DNA of 64,000 nt from an uncultured Bacteroidales bacterium. GTDB taxonomy: Bacteria; Bacteroidota; Bacteroidia; Bacteroidales; FEN-979. Location: assembly GCA_903926565.1 (NCBI GenBank), contig CAIYJU010000026.1:1-64000 (forward strand), given 5' to 3'. Under the pieces are notes generated by a model. The model was not told the DNA's origin. It did no database searches and saw nothing but the letters and a program-made list of their open reading frames with translations. Made by a program: the position numbers and the translations under genes. Shown here in pieces: positions 39,252-49,662 of the stretch (positions are counted from its first letter, which is position 1; every line of letters begins with the position of its first letter).

Positions 39252-40250
39252 ATGAAATATACAATCCCATACATTATTGCCCTGGCTTTCATTGTCGGAA
39301 GCTGCAATCAGCCCGTTAAACAAGAATCAACAACACAGGAGGCCGTGCCATCGGGGCCAAGAGTGGCCGTGCCGGCATTTAATGCCGATTCTGCATACGA
39401 ATCCTGCAGAATCCAGCTGGCATTCGGGCCAAGGGTACCCAATACTGCGGCCCATCAGAAGTGTGCAGACTACCTCATCAGTAAAATGAAGAGTTACACG
39501 AAAGATGTGATTGTCCAGAAAGGCCAGGTGTATGCCTATGACAAGACTCCGCTGAAGTTCCAGAACATCATCGCAAGCTGGAAACCTGAAACCAACAACA
39601 GGATCCTGCTTTGTGCCCACTGGGATTCACGGCCGTTTGCCGATCACGACCCCGACCCGATGAAGCGGAAAATGCCGGTGGACGCGGCAAATGATGGTGC
39701 CAGCGGTGTTGGTGTCCTGATAGAGGTAGCACGGCAGCTGAGTCTGCAAAACCCCACAATCGGAGTCGACCTGATTCTGTTCGATGTGGAGGATTATGGT
39801 CCTCCCCAGGATGTGACAATGGAAAACTCTGATCAATATTGGGGACAGGGGGCTCAATATTGGGCCAATAATCCGCATAAATCAGATTATTCTGCAAAAT
39901 ATGGCATCCTGCTCGACATGGTTGGTGCAAAAAATGCAACCTTCCTGATGGAAGGGGTATCCCTGGAGTATGCGACAGATATTGTAAAACTGGTATGGTC
40001 TGCCGGTAACAGGATCGGCTACTCCTCTTACTTCCTCTACGAAAAAGGAGGCTACATCACCGACGATCATGTGCCCATCAACAAAATCATGAATATTCCG
40101 ACCATTGACATAATCCACCTCGACAAAAACAGTGAATCAGGATTTTACCCATACTGGCATACCACAGGGGATACCTTTGATAAGCTTGATAAAAACACTT
40201 TGAAGGTTGTGGGGCAAACAGTGCTGACAGTCATCTATGAAGAAAAATGA
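39252..40250 (+). CDS. M28-family peptidase / glutaminyl cyclase-like lipoprotein
   Basis: Lipobox VGSCNQ; CAHWDSRPFADHDPDP...PVDAANDGASGVGVLIEVAR; ILFDVEDYG; HTTGDTFDKLD. Confidence 0.88.
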   Translation: MKYTIPYIIALAFIVGSCNQPVKQESTTQEAVPSGPRVAVPAFNADSAYESCRIQLAFGPRVPNTAAHQKCADYLISKMKSYTKDVIVQKGQVYAYDKTPLKFQNIIASWKPETNNRILLCAHWDSRPFADHDPDPMKRKMPVDAANDGASGVGVLIEVARQLSLQNPTIGVDLILFDVEDYGPPQDVTMENSDQYWGQGAQYWANNPHKSDYSAKYGILLDMVGAKNATFLMEGVSLEYATDIVKLVWSAGNRIGYSSYFLYEKGGYITDDHVPINKIMNIPTIDIIHLDKNSESGFYPYWHTTGDTFDKLDKNTLKVVGQTVLTVIYEEK

Positions 40251-40365
40251 ATGTTGAATATTGATCAACGAGGTTTGAAATTTGAACGGATTGCCACGCT
40301 CCCTACCTGCCGCAGGCAGAAAACTTCAACATTCGATATTCGTTATTCAATATTCGATATTCAAA
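40251..40365. repeat. Composite repeat: ATGTTGAATATTGATCAACG ... CCTGCCGCAGGCAG ... ATTCGATATTCGTTATTCAATATTCGATATTCAA
   Basis: Inverted copies of the TATTCGATATTC element with an internal CTGCCGCAGGCAG palindrome. Confidence 0.8.
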
Positions 40366-40381
40366 AAAATGCGAATCATCG

Positions 40382-41719
40382 TTACAACAACTCATTTGCA
40401 AGGTTAGCCAACTCCGATCTTTCCCCCTTCTCAAGCCGGATATGCGCATAGATGTCATGCTTTTTCACTTTGTCGATCAGGGTTGACAGGCCATTTGACT
40501 GTGCATCAAGATAGGGAGTGTCGATCTGGTAGATATCTCCGGTGAAGATGATCTTGGTGTTTTCTCCGGCCCGGGTGATGATGGTCTTTACTTCGTGCGG
40601 TGTGAGGTTCTGGGCCTCATCGACGATGAAACATACGTTGGAGATGCTGCGCCCCCTGATATATGCCAGCGGCGTGATCACCAGCTTTTCATTTTCCACG
40701 GCCTCCGTAAGCACCTTGTACTCTTTGTCCTTTTCGCTGTACTGGCTCTGGATGAATTTCAGGTTGTCCCACAGGGGCTGCATGTAAGGATCAAGTTTCG
40801 ACTTGATGTCGCCGGGCAGAAACCCCAGGTCCTTGTTGCTCAGCGGCACGATGGGCCGTGCCATATAGATCTGCTTGAAGTTTCGCTTCTGTTCCAGTGC
40901 CCCGGCAAGGGCCAGGAGTGTTTTCCCCGTACCGGCAATGCCCTGCATCGTAACCAGCTTCACATTGGGATTTAAAATTGCATGCAATGCAAAAACCTGT
41001 TCGGCGTTGCGGGGATTTATTTTGTAGCAGCCCTTTTTCTCGATCTTCTCAATACGTTCGGTCAGCGGATTGTAAAATGCCAGCACAGAACTCTTTCCAT
41101 TTTTGAGGATAAAGTAGTGGTTCGGGATGGGGTTTTTAATGCCGATATCTTCCGGCAGGCACCATCCTGCATCATAGATGATATCGATGATGGTTTTATC
41201 CAGGCCTTCCACCAGCGTTTTTCCCGAGTAAAGCCCTTCAACATCCTTGATCTTGCCTGTTTCGAAATCCTCGGCAGAGATGTTGAGCGATTTGGCTTTC
41301 AGGCGCAGGTTTACATCCTTGGAAACCAGGATGATTCGTTTGCCCGGATTTTCAGCCATCATCACCAGCGCTGCATTCAGAATGCGATGGTCGGGTTTGT
41401 TTTCCCCGAACACCTTCACAGCATCGAGTTCGCTTTGCTCGTTCATCACCACCTTGAACTTGCCTCCTTTCGGCATCCCGAGAGAGATCCATTTGGTCAG
41501 TGTGGCCTTGTTCGACAGGCGGTCGATGATCCGGATGAACTCCCTCGCTTCGAAGTTGATGGTATCGTTCCCCTTTTTAAAATTATCGAGTTCCTCCAGC
41601 ACTGTGATCGGAATGGCAACATCGTTGTCGTCGAAACTGCGGATCGCGTTGTGATTATATAAAATCACCGATGTGTCGAGAACGAAAATCTTCTTGGTCT
41701 TCAGCGCTTTTTTTACCAT
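40382..41719 (-). CDS. PIN domain-PhoH family ATPase
   Basis: KIFVLDTSVILYNHNAIRSF (PIN); MQGIAGTGKTLLALAGALEQ; FIVDEAQNLTPHEVKTIITRAGENTKIIFTGDIYQIDTPYLD. Confidence 0.95.
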   Translation of the reverse strand: MVKKALKTKKIFVLDTSVILYNHNAIRSFDDNDVAIPITVLEELDNFKKGNDTINFEAREFIRIIDRLSNKATLTKWISLGMPKGGKFKVVMNEQSELDAVKVFGENKPDHRILNAALVMMAENPGKRIILVSKDVNLRLKAKSLNISAEDFETGKIKDVEGLYSGKTLVEGLDKTIIDIIYDAGWCLPEDIGIKNPIPNHYFILKNGKSSVLAFYNPLTERIEKIEKKGCYKINPRNAEQVFALHAILNPNVKLVTMQGIAGTGKTLLALAGALEQKRNFKQIYMARPIVPLSNKDLGFLPGDIKSKLDPYMQPLWDNLKFIQSQYSEKDKEYKVLTEAVENEKLVITPLAYIRGRSISNVCFIVDEAQNLTPHEVKTIITRAGENTKIIFTGDIYQIDTPYLDAQSNGLSTLIDKVKKHDIYAHIRLEKGERSELANLANELL

Positions 41720-41815
41720 GGAACAGGGGTGTTTTGCCCAAAAGTAATATGAGAATTGCAGGTTTATGCAACACTGTCAGGAAAGATATAAACACTGTAT
41801 TGTTAAAGAGGAGGA

Positions 41816-43156
41816 TCAGAGGCGGTTCTCCTGTTTCATCCGGTAAATTGTAGATTTCCCGATCTTCAGTTTTTCGGCGACCACCGAAATGTCATTGTAT
41901 TTATCCAGATAGGTTTTAACAATCCTGGCACAATAATCATCGAGTGTCATCTCATCCTGGATTGCGAGGCCGGTACTGTTGATAGAAGGAAAGGTAATGT
42001 CGCCCGGGAGGAGATGGTCTTCCTCGGCCATCACCACGGCCACTTCGATTACGGCTTTCAGTTCCCTGACGTTGCCGGGATAGGAATATCCCATCAGTTT
42101 CTCCTTTACACTTTCGGAGAAGGCAAGTTTGGTTAATTTGTTCTCCTTACAAAAGCTATCTGAAAAGTGTTTTGCGAGCACCAGGATGTCATTCCCCCGG
42201 TCACGGAGTGGTGGCAGATGGATTGGCAGCCCCAGCAGGCGGAAATATAAATCCTCACGGAAGGTACCCTTTCTGACCTCTTCGGCCAGATCTTTGTGTG
42301 TGGCGGTAATGACACGGATGTCAAATTTTACCAGGTCTTTGCCACCGATGCGCGTCACTTCCCGTTCCTGCAGGGCCCGCAGAAGTTTGGATTGCATCTG
42401 TATTTCCATTTCACTGATCTCATCCAGGAAAATTGTGCCACCGTCGGCCTCTTCAAACTTCCCCGATTTACGTGCCATGGCCCCGGTGAAGGCGCCCTTT
42501 TCATATCCAAAAAGTTCACTCTCCAGCAGGTCCTTCGGAATGGCCGACATGTTGACAGCCACGAAAGGTTTTTTCCGGCGGGTTGATGCATAATGGACTG
42601 CCTTGGCAACAAGTTCCTTACCTGTTCCGGTGTCACCGGTAATGGATACGGTAATGGCCGACCTGGAGGCCTTTTCAATCAGGGAATACAACTTGACAAT
42701 GGCCGGGCTCTGGCCAAGAATGGTCTTGTCGAATTCGAACTTTTTCCCAACTTCCTCCTGCAGGATCTCGATCTGCTTCTTAAAGCCCTCATTTTCCCTG
42801 ATTTTGAGGATCACATTCCATAATCTCTGCCGGGTATTCTCCTCCTTCACCAGGTAATCATAAGCGCCCTCCTTGAGCAGGTTGACTGCGGTCGCGATAT
42901 CCTCCTGGCCGGAAACAATCACCACCTGGATTTCAGGGTTGTACTGTTTGATCCGCTTCAGAAGTTCCTGCCCTGAAAAGTCAGGGAGAGAGTAATCAAG
43001 CGAAATTACAGAAGGGTTTTTGTAAAGGTTTGCCAACAGGTCTTTACCGGTTTTGAACAACTGTACTTCGTAATCCGGGTTGAGCCCCAGGTGGCGCTCG
43101 AGAATCATCCCGTAAATGGGGTCATCCTCAACAATAAAGATGGAAAAGTCGCTCAT
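41816..43156 (-). CDS. Sigma-54-dependent response regulator (NtrC type)
   Basis: Receiver domain; GDTGTGKELVAKAVHYAS, ESELFGYEKGAFTGA, GTIFLDEISEM, C-terminal Fis-like HTH. Confidence 0.95.
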   Translation of the reverse strand: MSDFSIFIVEDDPIYGMILERHLGLNPDYEVQLFKTGKDLLANLYKNPSVISLDYSLPDFSGQELLKRIKQYNPEIQVVIVSGQEDIATAVNLLKEGAYDYLVKEENTRQRLWNVILKIRENEGFKKQIEILQEEVGKKFEFDKTILGQSPAIVKLYSLIEKASRSAITVSITGDTGTGKELVAKAVHYASTRRKKPFVAVNMSAIPKDLLESELFGYEKGAFTGAMARKSGKFEEADGGTIFLDEISEMEIQMQSKLLRALQEREVTRIGGKDLVKFDIRVITATHKDLAEEVRKGTFREDLYFRLLGLPIHLPPLRDRGNDILVLAKHFSDSFCKENKLTKLAFSESVKEKLMGYSYPGNVRELKAVIEVAVVMAEEDHLLPGDITFPSINSTGLAIQDEMTLDDYCARIVKTYLDKYNDISVVAEKLKIGKSTIYRMKQENRL

Positions 43157-43169
43157 ACTCCAGAATAAA

Positions 43170-43688
43170 TCATCCGTTCATCTCAAGTTCAATAACCATG
43201 TCATGCGGGGCGGTATTGTTCCCTCCGAAGTAGGGAAAAAGCCTGAAACACAGGCCCGGATCACTCTTGATATTATCCATTTTAATGGTTGTATCACCCA
43301 CTGTGATAAAATAACTTTTATCCCTGCTCTCGATTTTGCCACTCACCGTCTCCTCCACGTGAACCGATTTGATATAGGTGATGGCAAATTTTTGTCCCTC
43401 CTTCTTTTCATCATACGTATAGCCATATACCTTGATCATCCCGCTATTTTCAAAATCGGGAACCCAGGTAAGGCGCACAGAGTTATTGTGATGGTTGGTG
43501 CCGAACCCGATCCCGCCCAGTTTATTCTGGTCAAGATCATCCTGGTTGCGCGGCCCTGCCCACCAGCACTCCTTGCGAAAAGAGAACCGCAACGACAATG
43601 TTTTCACATTCCAGCCGATGGCTCCGATCTTTTCAAAAAAACTCATGGAGGCATAATGATTTCCCTTTTTAATAAGATAAAACCTCAT
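43170..43688 (-). CDS. Hypothetical protein (172 aa)
   Basis: Intact ORF with beta-rich composition; no family recognised. Confidence 0.55.
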   Translation of the reverse strand: MRFYLIKKGNHYASMSFFEKIGAIGWNVKTLSLRFSFRKECWWAGPRNQDDLDQNKLGGIGFGTNHHNNSVRLTWVPDFENSGMIKVYGYTYDEKKEGQKFAITYIKSVHVEETVSGKIESRDKSYFITVGDTTIKMDNIKSDPGLCFRLFPYFGGNNTAPHDMVIELEMNG

Positions 43689-43757
43689 GGCACGCCGTTT
43701 TAAAAATTACGTTAATTTTATACACCCGTAAATATATAAAAAATTCATTTACCACAC

Positions 43758-46643
43758 ATGACCCAACCTCCAAAGAAATTGTTCCTCCTCGATGCAATGG
43801 CCCTGATCTACCGGGCCTATTTTGCATTCAATAAAAATCCCCGGTTAAGTTCCAAAGGGGTGAACACCTCCGCAATCTTCGGTTTTGCCAATGTCCTGCT
43901 TGATCTGCTTAAGAAAGAAAAACCCACCCACATCGGGGTCGCCTTCGACACCATGGCCCCGACGGTGCGCAAAGTCGGATTTGAAGCGTACAAGGCACAT
44001 CGCCAGGAGACCCCCGAAGACATCATCAAATCCCTGCCATACATCCATGAACTTATTGAAGGATTTAACATCCCAACCCTCTTTGTTGACGGGTATGAAG
44101 CCGACGATGTGATCGGAACCCTTGCAAAACAAGCTGAAAAGCATGGATTCGTCACCTACATGATGACTTCCGACAAAGATTTCGGACAGCTTGTCAGCGA
44201 CAAGACATTTATTTACAAACCGGGAAAATTCGGGAGTGATGTCGAAATTCTCGGGGTGAAGGAGGTTTGTGAGAAATTCAGCATTACACGTCCTGAGCAG
44301 GTCATCGATATCCTGGGGCTTTGGGGTGATGCCTCTGACAACATTCCCGGAATCCCCGGCATCGGGGAGGTGACGGCCAAAAAACTGCTTGCCGAATTTG
44401 ACTCTGTGGAAAACCTCATCGCCAATGCGGATAAGATCAGCAATGAAAAACTCCGGCAAAAGGTCATTGACTTTCAGGAACAGGCCCTCATGTCGAAACA
44501 ACTGGCCACCATCATCCTGGATGTTCCCATCGAATTCGATGAAACCAAACTGATCATGGACCCTCCTGATGAAGCCCGGCTTAAAGTACTATTTGATGAA
44601 CTTGAATTCAGGACATTTTCTCAACGGCTTACCTCTTTTCTTGCTGGCGGGAGTGATGGAGGAAAATCTCCGGCAACAGGGTTACAAGGGGGGAAGTTAA
44701 CAAAGTTAAAAAGCAAAGAACCACAGGCGGATCTGTTTTCAGATTCTGCTGATGCCTTCGCTTCCAAACCGGAAGAACCAGGGGAGGAGGGAATATTGAA
44801 TATTGAACAACGAATGTTGAATTCTGAACTGACAGATATCAATACCGTTGCCCATAATTACCATCTGGTTGATTCTCCTGAAAAGCATGCCAGTCTTATT
44901 TCTCAACTTGAAAAACAGGACTCTTTCTGTTTCGACACCGAAACAACCGGAATTAACCCAAATACGGCGGAACTTGTAGGCATGTCGTTTTCCTGGCAGC
45001 CCCATGAAGCATATTACGTTCCGCTTCCTGAAATTTATCATGATGCCGCAGCCATCGTTGCAGCCTTTAAGCCGGTGTTCGAAAACGAGAAGATTCAGAA
45101 GATCGGGCAGAACCTTAAGTTTGACATCTCCATCCTGAAATGGTACGATGTCGTCGTCAAAGGGCCGCTCTTCGACACCATGCTGGCGCACTATCTCATC
45201 CAGCCCGACATGCGGCATGGCTTGGATCTGCTTTCTGAGACTTACCTGAACTATAAGCCGGTATCCATAGAGGAACTGATCGGAAAGAAAGGGCAGAACC
45301 AGCTAAGCATGCGCACGGTTGACCTGGAATCAGTGAAGGAATACGCTGCCGAAGATGCTGATGTGACCTTCCGGCTGAAGCAGATTTTCGACCCGATGCT
45401 TAAAGACACCGATACGCTTGAGCTTTTTGACAAAATCGAAGTGCCTCTCATCCCGGTGCTTGCCTCCATGGAAGCAGAAGGCGTCAGGATCGATTCACAA
45501 ACCCTGAATGAATATTCCGCCGAACTCGAAAAAGACATCAGGCTCCTTGAGTCCGCCATTCATGAACATGCCGGAATACCTTTTAATGTTTCATCCCCGA
45601 AACAGCTTGGAGAAATTCTGTATAACAAACTCAGGATCGTAGAAAATCCAAAGCAAACCAAAACCAAGCAGTTCAGCACCAGCGAAGATGTGCTGGCCAA
45701 GCTGGAACACAAGCATCCCATCGTCAGCAAGATCCTGGAGTACCGTTCGCTTACCAAGTTAAAGTCAACATACGTCGATGTGCTTCCCACCCTCATCAAT
45801 CCGCGCGACGGCCGGGTTCACACCTCTTACAACCAGGCTGTTGCAGCAACCGGCCGGCTGAGTTCAAACAATCCCAACCTTCAGAACATCCCGATCAGAA
45901 CGGAAAAGGGCCGGGAGATCAGAAAAGCATTTGTGCCGCGCAATGACAACTATTTACTCCTTTCTGCCGACTATTCCCAGATCGAGCTACGCATCATTGC
46001 CCATCTCAGCCGGGATGCCGGGATGATCGAAGATTTCAACCTGGGTCTCGATATTCATGCAGCCACCGCCGCAAAGGTTTATGGAATCCAGCTTGGGGAG
46101 GTGACGAAGGAGATGCGGCGCAATGCCAAGATGGTGAACTTCGGAATTATCTATGGAATCTCCGCCTTCGGCTTGTCGGAACGGCTTAACATACCAAGAA
46201 AGGAGGCGGCGGATATCATTTACCAGTATTTTGTGAAATACCCCGGCATCAAGGCATACATGGACAGTACCATTGAATCGGCCCGACGGCTGGGCTATGT
46301 TGAAACAATGATGAAACGGCGCCGTTACCTGCGTGATATCACTTCGGGCAATGCCACGATCCGCAGTTTTGCGGAACGGAATGCCATCAACGCACCCATC
46401 CAGGGAACTGCGGCCGACATGATCAAAATAGCCATGATCGATATTTTCAGAGAGATGGAGCAGCTTCAGCTGAAATCCAAAATGACCCTGCAGGTTCATG
46501 ATGAGCTGGTATTTGATGTTCATAAAGATGAGACTGAAACACTCAAACCAATCGTGTTGAAGGGCATGCAAAACGCCATTCGCCTTGATGTTCCGGTGCT
46601 TGTGGAGATGAATACCGGAAAAAACTGGCTGGAAGCACATTGA
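43758..46643 (+). CDS. polA: DNA polymerase I, carrying an in-frame repeat-derived linker
   Basis: 5' nuclease (LFLLDAMALIYRAYFAF), 3'-5' exo (SFCFDTETTGINP), polymerase (DYSQIELRIIAHLS, KMVNFGIIYGISAFGL, QVHDELVFDV). Confidence 0.97.
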   Translation: MTQPPKKLFLLDAMALIYRAYFAFNKNPRLSSKGVNTSAIFGFANVLLDLLKKEKPTHIGVAFDTMAPTVRKVGFEAYKAHRQETPEDIIKSLPYIHELIEGFNIPTLFVDGYEADDVIGTLAKQAEKHGFVTYMMTSDKDFGQLVSDKTFIYKPGKFGSDVEILGVKEVCEKFSITRPEQVIDILGLWGDASDNIPGIPGIGEVTAKKLLAEFDSVENLIANADKISNEKLRQKVIDFQEQALMSKQLATIILDVPIEFDETKLIMDPPDEARLKVLFDELEFRTFSQRLTSFLAGGSDGGKSPATGLQGGKLTKLKSKEPQADLFSDSADAFASKPEEPGEEGILNIEQRMLNSELTDINTVAHNYHLVDSPEKHASLISQLEKQDSFCFDTETTGINPNTAELVGMSFSWQPHEAYYVPLPEIYHDAAAIVAAFKPVFENEKIQKIGQNLKFDISILKWYDVVVKGPLFDTMLAHYLIQPDMRHGLDLLSETYLNYKPVSIEELIGKKGQNQLSMRTVDLESVKEYAAEDADVTFRLKQIFDPMLKDTDTLELFDKIEVPLIPVLASMEAEGVRIDSQTLNEYSAELEKDIRLLESAIHEHAGIPFNVSSPKQLGEILYNKLRIVENPKQTKTKQFSTSEDVLAKLEHKHPIVSKILEYRSLTKLKSTYVDVLPTLINPRDGRVHTSYNQAVAATGRLSSNNPNLQNIPIRTEKGREIRKAFVPRNDNYLLLSADYSQIELRIIAHLSRDAGMIEDFNLGLDIHAATAAKVYGIQLGEVTKEMRRNAKMVNFGIIYGISAFGLSERLNIPRKEAADIIYQYFVKYPGIKAYMDSTIESARRLGYVETMMKRRRYLRDITSGNATIRSFAERNAINAPIQGTAADMIKIAMIDIFREMEQLQLKSKMTLQVHDELVFDVHKDETETLKPIVLKGMQNAIRLDVPVLVEMNTGKNWLEAH
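44791..44830. repeat. Intragenic copy of the ATATTCAATATTG element inside polA
   Basis: GAATATTGAATATTGAACAACGAATGTTGAATTCTGAACT, encoding ILNIEQRMLNSEL; reverse complement shares CGTTGTTCAATATTCxATATTC with 221-242. Confidence 0.8.
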
Positions 46644-46710
46644 TATACAAATGAAATATCGGTGCAGGAAAATGGCAAACATGGTGAATGCTCTTAAATT
46701 CGGTTATTTT

Positions 46711-46744
46711 TGCACTTTGCTTTTGCATTTTACATTTTGCAACA
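46711..46744. repeat. TGCACTTTGC..TTTTGCATTTTACATTTTGCAAC repeat upstream of ROK gene
   Basis: Reverse complement resembles the GCAAAATGCAAAGTGCAAA repeat inside lnt (37341). Confidence 0.55.
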
Positions 46745-46754
46745 TATTTTTCCC

Positions 46755-47858
46755 ATGACATACAAAAACGACATCCGCACTGTAATGACCCTCGACGCAG
46801 GGGGTACAAATCTCGTATTTAATGCTGTACAGGCTGAACAGGAGATCCTTGAGCCTTATGTGCTCCCGGCAAAGGCCGACAGCCTGGAAGGCGTATTGAA
46901 AACCATCATTGAGGGGTTTCGCCAGGTTGAAAACAAGCTCGTGAACAAGCCGGTAGCCATCAGTTTTGCGTTTCCCGGCCCTGCCGATTATGAAAACGGC
47001 ATCATCGGGGATCTGCAGAATCTGCCTTTCTTCCAGGGAGGCGTAGCCCTTGGCCCCATGTTACAGGAGACATTCGGCATCCCGGTCTATATCAACAACG
47101 ATGGGGACCTGTTCGCTTACGGGGAGGCCATTGCCGGGCTCCTGCCCGAGATTAATAAAAAACTGGAGGAGACCGGTAATCCCAAACGTTACAGGAACCT
47201 GTTCGGAGTAACCTTTGGTACCGGCTTCGGCGGTGGGATCGTTACCCGCGACGGGTTGCTTTTCGGGGATAACAGCTCGGGCGGGGAGATCAACCGCATA
47301 CGCAACCGCACCTTTAAAAACTGGGATACTGAAGAGAGTGTCAGCATCCGGGGGATCAAACGTGAATATGCCAACAACACCGGCCTGAACATCGCCTCCT
47401 GTCCCGAACCACGGGATATTTTCGAGATCGGGATGGGCCGGGTAAAAGGCGACCGGAAGGCTGCCATCCAGGCATTTGATGCATTTGCACGGGATGCCGC
47501 CGATGCCATCGCCAACGCAATCACCCTGGTCGACGGCCTTGTGGTAATAGGCGGGGGATTATCTGGCGCTTACCCCATCTTTCTGCCCAAACTGGTGGAA
47601 GAGATGAACTACCCGTTCGACACCATGTCGGGCAAACCACTTGACCGCATGGAAGTGGTCGCCTACAACCTCGAAGATGAAGCTGGCCTGGCATCCTTCC
47701 TGAAATCATCTTCCGTTGAGATTCCGGTCCCGTTTACTTCACAGATGGTCTCTTTTGACCCTAACAAAAAAATCGGAGCAGGCATTTCCCGCCTGGGCAC
47801 ATCAAAAGCCGTTTCTATTGGGGCTTATGCTTATGCACTGGCAAAACTTGACGGGTAA
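46755..47858 (+). CDS. ROK family sugar kinase/regulator
   Basis: VMTLDAGGTNLVFNAV, FAFPGPADY, YINNDGDLFAYGEA, GTGFGGGIV, LVVIGGGLSGAY; start at 46755 preferred. Confidence 0.9.
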   Translation: MTYKNDIRTVMTLDAGGTNLVFNAVQAEQEILEPYVLPAKADSLEGVLKTIIEGFRQVENKLVNKPVAISFAFPGPADYENGIIGDLQNLPFFQGGVALGPMLQETFGIPVYINNDGDLFAYGEAIAGLLPEINKKLEETGNPKRYRNLFGVTFGTGFGGGIVTRDGLLFGDNSSGGEINRIRNRTFKNWDTEESVSIRGIKREYANNTGLNIASCPEPRDIFEIGMGRVKGDRKAAIQAFDAFARDAADAIANAITLVDGLVVIGGGLSGAYPIFLPKLVEEMNYPFDTMSGKPLDRMEVVAYNLEDEAGLASFLKSSSVEIPVPFTSQMVSFDPNKKIGAGISRLGTSKAVSIGAYAYALAKLDG

Positions 47859-47936
47859 CAAATCTTCCCTCATTATTCTATATTTTACCCTCCCTAACAT
47901 TTTTATGCTTTTTTAGCATTTTATTCCTTTTTTCGT

Positions 47937-47944
47937 TAACTTTG
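47937..47944 (+). promoter_or_regulatory. Bacteroidota -7 box TAACTTTG upstream of Omp28-like gene
   Basis: TAACTTTG 44 bp upstream of ATG 47988. Confidence 0.5.
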
Positions 47945-47987
47945 CAATGGAATTTTCCGCTCACGAAAAGACATCAAACTTAAAGTT

Positions 47988-49535
47988 ATGAAAAAAAATT
48001 TACTTTCTTTATTGTTCATGACGGCAACGCTTATTGCTTTTGCACAGTCAGGACAGCGCCAGATGGTGCTTGCTGAAGATTTCACGAGTACTTTATGTAC
48101 TTACTGTCCGGGAGCGGCAATGGGAATGGACGATCTCCTTGCCAATGGGCAAAATGTTGCGGTAATCGCAGAACACAGCAATTATGGCAATACCGATCCT
48201 TTCAAAAACACTTATTCCTTAGCCCGGAATGCCATGTATTCAGTGTCAGCCTACCCTTCAGTATCTTTTGATGGCTTTAAAATGTATTGTGGCGGAAGTC
48301 ACACGAATTCCATGTATGGATCCTATTTACCGTTATACAATTATTTAACGGCTCTTCCTTCGCCTGTAACCATGTCAATGAACGTTAGCCATACCGGTTT
48401 GGATTACACGGCTGTTGTTACATTAACAAAAACAGATGCTATCCCATCAACTGATAATGTTCTTTATTTCTTCGTTACTCAATCCGGTATTACATATAAT
48501 TGGCAAGGTCAAACCCATCTGGAACACGTTAACAGATTAATGTCTCCTGATCAAAACGGGGTAGCTGTTGATTTTTCAACCGGAAATATTCAAACTGTTA
48601 CGCTGAATTTCACAATGAATGCTGCATGGCCGATTGCCGATTGTGAGTTTATTGCTACCCTCCAAAATAAGGATGCCGGTCAGGGATACCAAACCGGAAC
48701 AACAGGTGGATATCCCATAAAAGCTTTTCAGGTTATTCAGACAATAAAACAAGGTGCCATTGACCTTACACCTGATTTCTCCGTTGCTTCAAACACTATA
48801 GCACCTGGTACTTCTGTTACCTTTACCAATGCGACAACCGGCGGATACATCGGCGTTCCGGAAACATATGAGTGGATCTTCGAAGGAGGCACCCCTGCCA
48901 CCTCCACCGACAAGGATGCCGTTGTGACTTACAACAACTGCGGCACATTCGACGTGACACTGATCGTTGACCGCGGAAGCCAGATCGACACACTCACCCG
49001 TGCTGATTACATGCAGGTCGGACCAATTGTAAACGTTACCGCAACACCCGGTCTTCTCGCCTGCTGGTACCAGACGATTACCCTTGATGCAACCACTCCC
49101 GGAGCAGTTTCCTATCTTTGGACTCCCGGAGGCGCAACCACCCCTACCTTGGATATCACTTATGCCCAATTTGGCATCGGTCCCCACGATTATTCTGTTG
49201 TTGTGAACACGGGCACCTGCGAAACCACAAAAGTCGTTACAGCTTCCCTTGATGCCTGCACCGGAATGGGTGAAAAATCAAAAGAGGTTTCAGTCTCTGT
49301 TTTCCCAAATCCGGGTAATGGAGAGTTTACACTCGAACTGAATTCGCCAAAAAGCGTGACAGCTGATTTAACAGTTACCAACAACCTTGGGATGAAGGTT
49401 TATGCTGAAAAAGATGTTGTGATCAATGGAAAAACCATGAAGAGCCTGAACCTTACAGGTTTTGGTTCAGGTATGTATCTTCTTAATCTTCAGAACGATG
49501 AAATGAAGATCACCCAGAAGATCCTTGTTAAATAA
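47988..49535 (+). CDS. Omp28-related thioredoxin-like exported protein with PKD and T9SS sorting domain
   Basis: VLAEDFTSTLCTYCPGAAMGMDDL; PKD EWIFEGGTPATSTDKDAVVTYNNCGTFDVTL; C-terminal VSVFPNPGNGEFTLEL...TQKILVK. Confidence 0.85.
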   Translation: MKKNLLSLLFMTATLIAFAQSGQRQMVLAEDFTSTLCTYCPGAAMGMDDLLANGQNVAVIAEHSNYGNTDPFKNTYSLARNAMYSVSAYPSVSFDGFKMYCGGSHTNSMYGSYLPLYNYLTALPSPVTMSMNVSHTGLDYTAVVTLTKTDAIPSTDNVLYFFVTQSGITYNWQGQTHLEHVNRLMSPDQNGVAVDFSTGNIQTVTLNFTMNAAWPIADCEFIATLQNKDAGQGYQTGTTGGYPIKAFQVIQTIKQGAIDLTPDFSVASNTIAPGTSVTFTNATTGGYIGVPETYEWIFEGGTPATSTDKDAVVTYNNCGTFDVTLIVDRGSQIDTLTRADYMQVGPIVNVTATPGLLACWYQTITLDATTPGAVSYLWTPGGATTPTLDITYAQFGIGPHDYSVVVNTGTCETTKVVTASLDACTGMGEKSKEVSVSVFPNPGNGEFTLELNSPKSVTADLTVTNNLGMKVYAEKDVVINGKTMKSLNLTGFGSGMYLLNLQNDEMKITQKILVK

Positions 49536-49555
49536 CATCCTGATTTTTTTCTTCC

Positions 49556-49590
49556 AAAAAGGGCGGCTTCACCAGGCCGCCCTTTTTTTA
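49556..49590 (+). terminator. Rho-independent terminator
   Basis: AAAAAGGGCGGCTTCACCAGGCCGCCCTTTTTTTA strong GC stem with T-tract. Confidence 0.9.
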
Positions 49591-49662
49591 TTGATAAAAA
49601 TTATTAATTTTACTCCCGGCAATCACTGTTATTTTCGGAACAATTCACCTAACGCTAAATCC

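Noticed and set aside
40982-41662. 226 aa plus-strand ORF opposite phoH-like gene, and many similar antisense ORFs (e.g. 2062-2499, 18112-18765, 43845-44501, 45987-46682)
   Set aside because: Shadow ORFs opposite well-supported coding genes with no recognisable protein features.
49525-49662. ORF-track N-terminal extension of the second Omp28-like protein
   Set aside because: It overlaps the previous gene end and spans a strong terminator; the signal peptide starts at 49663.
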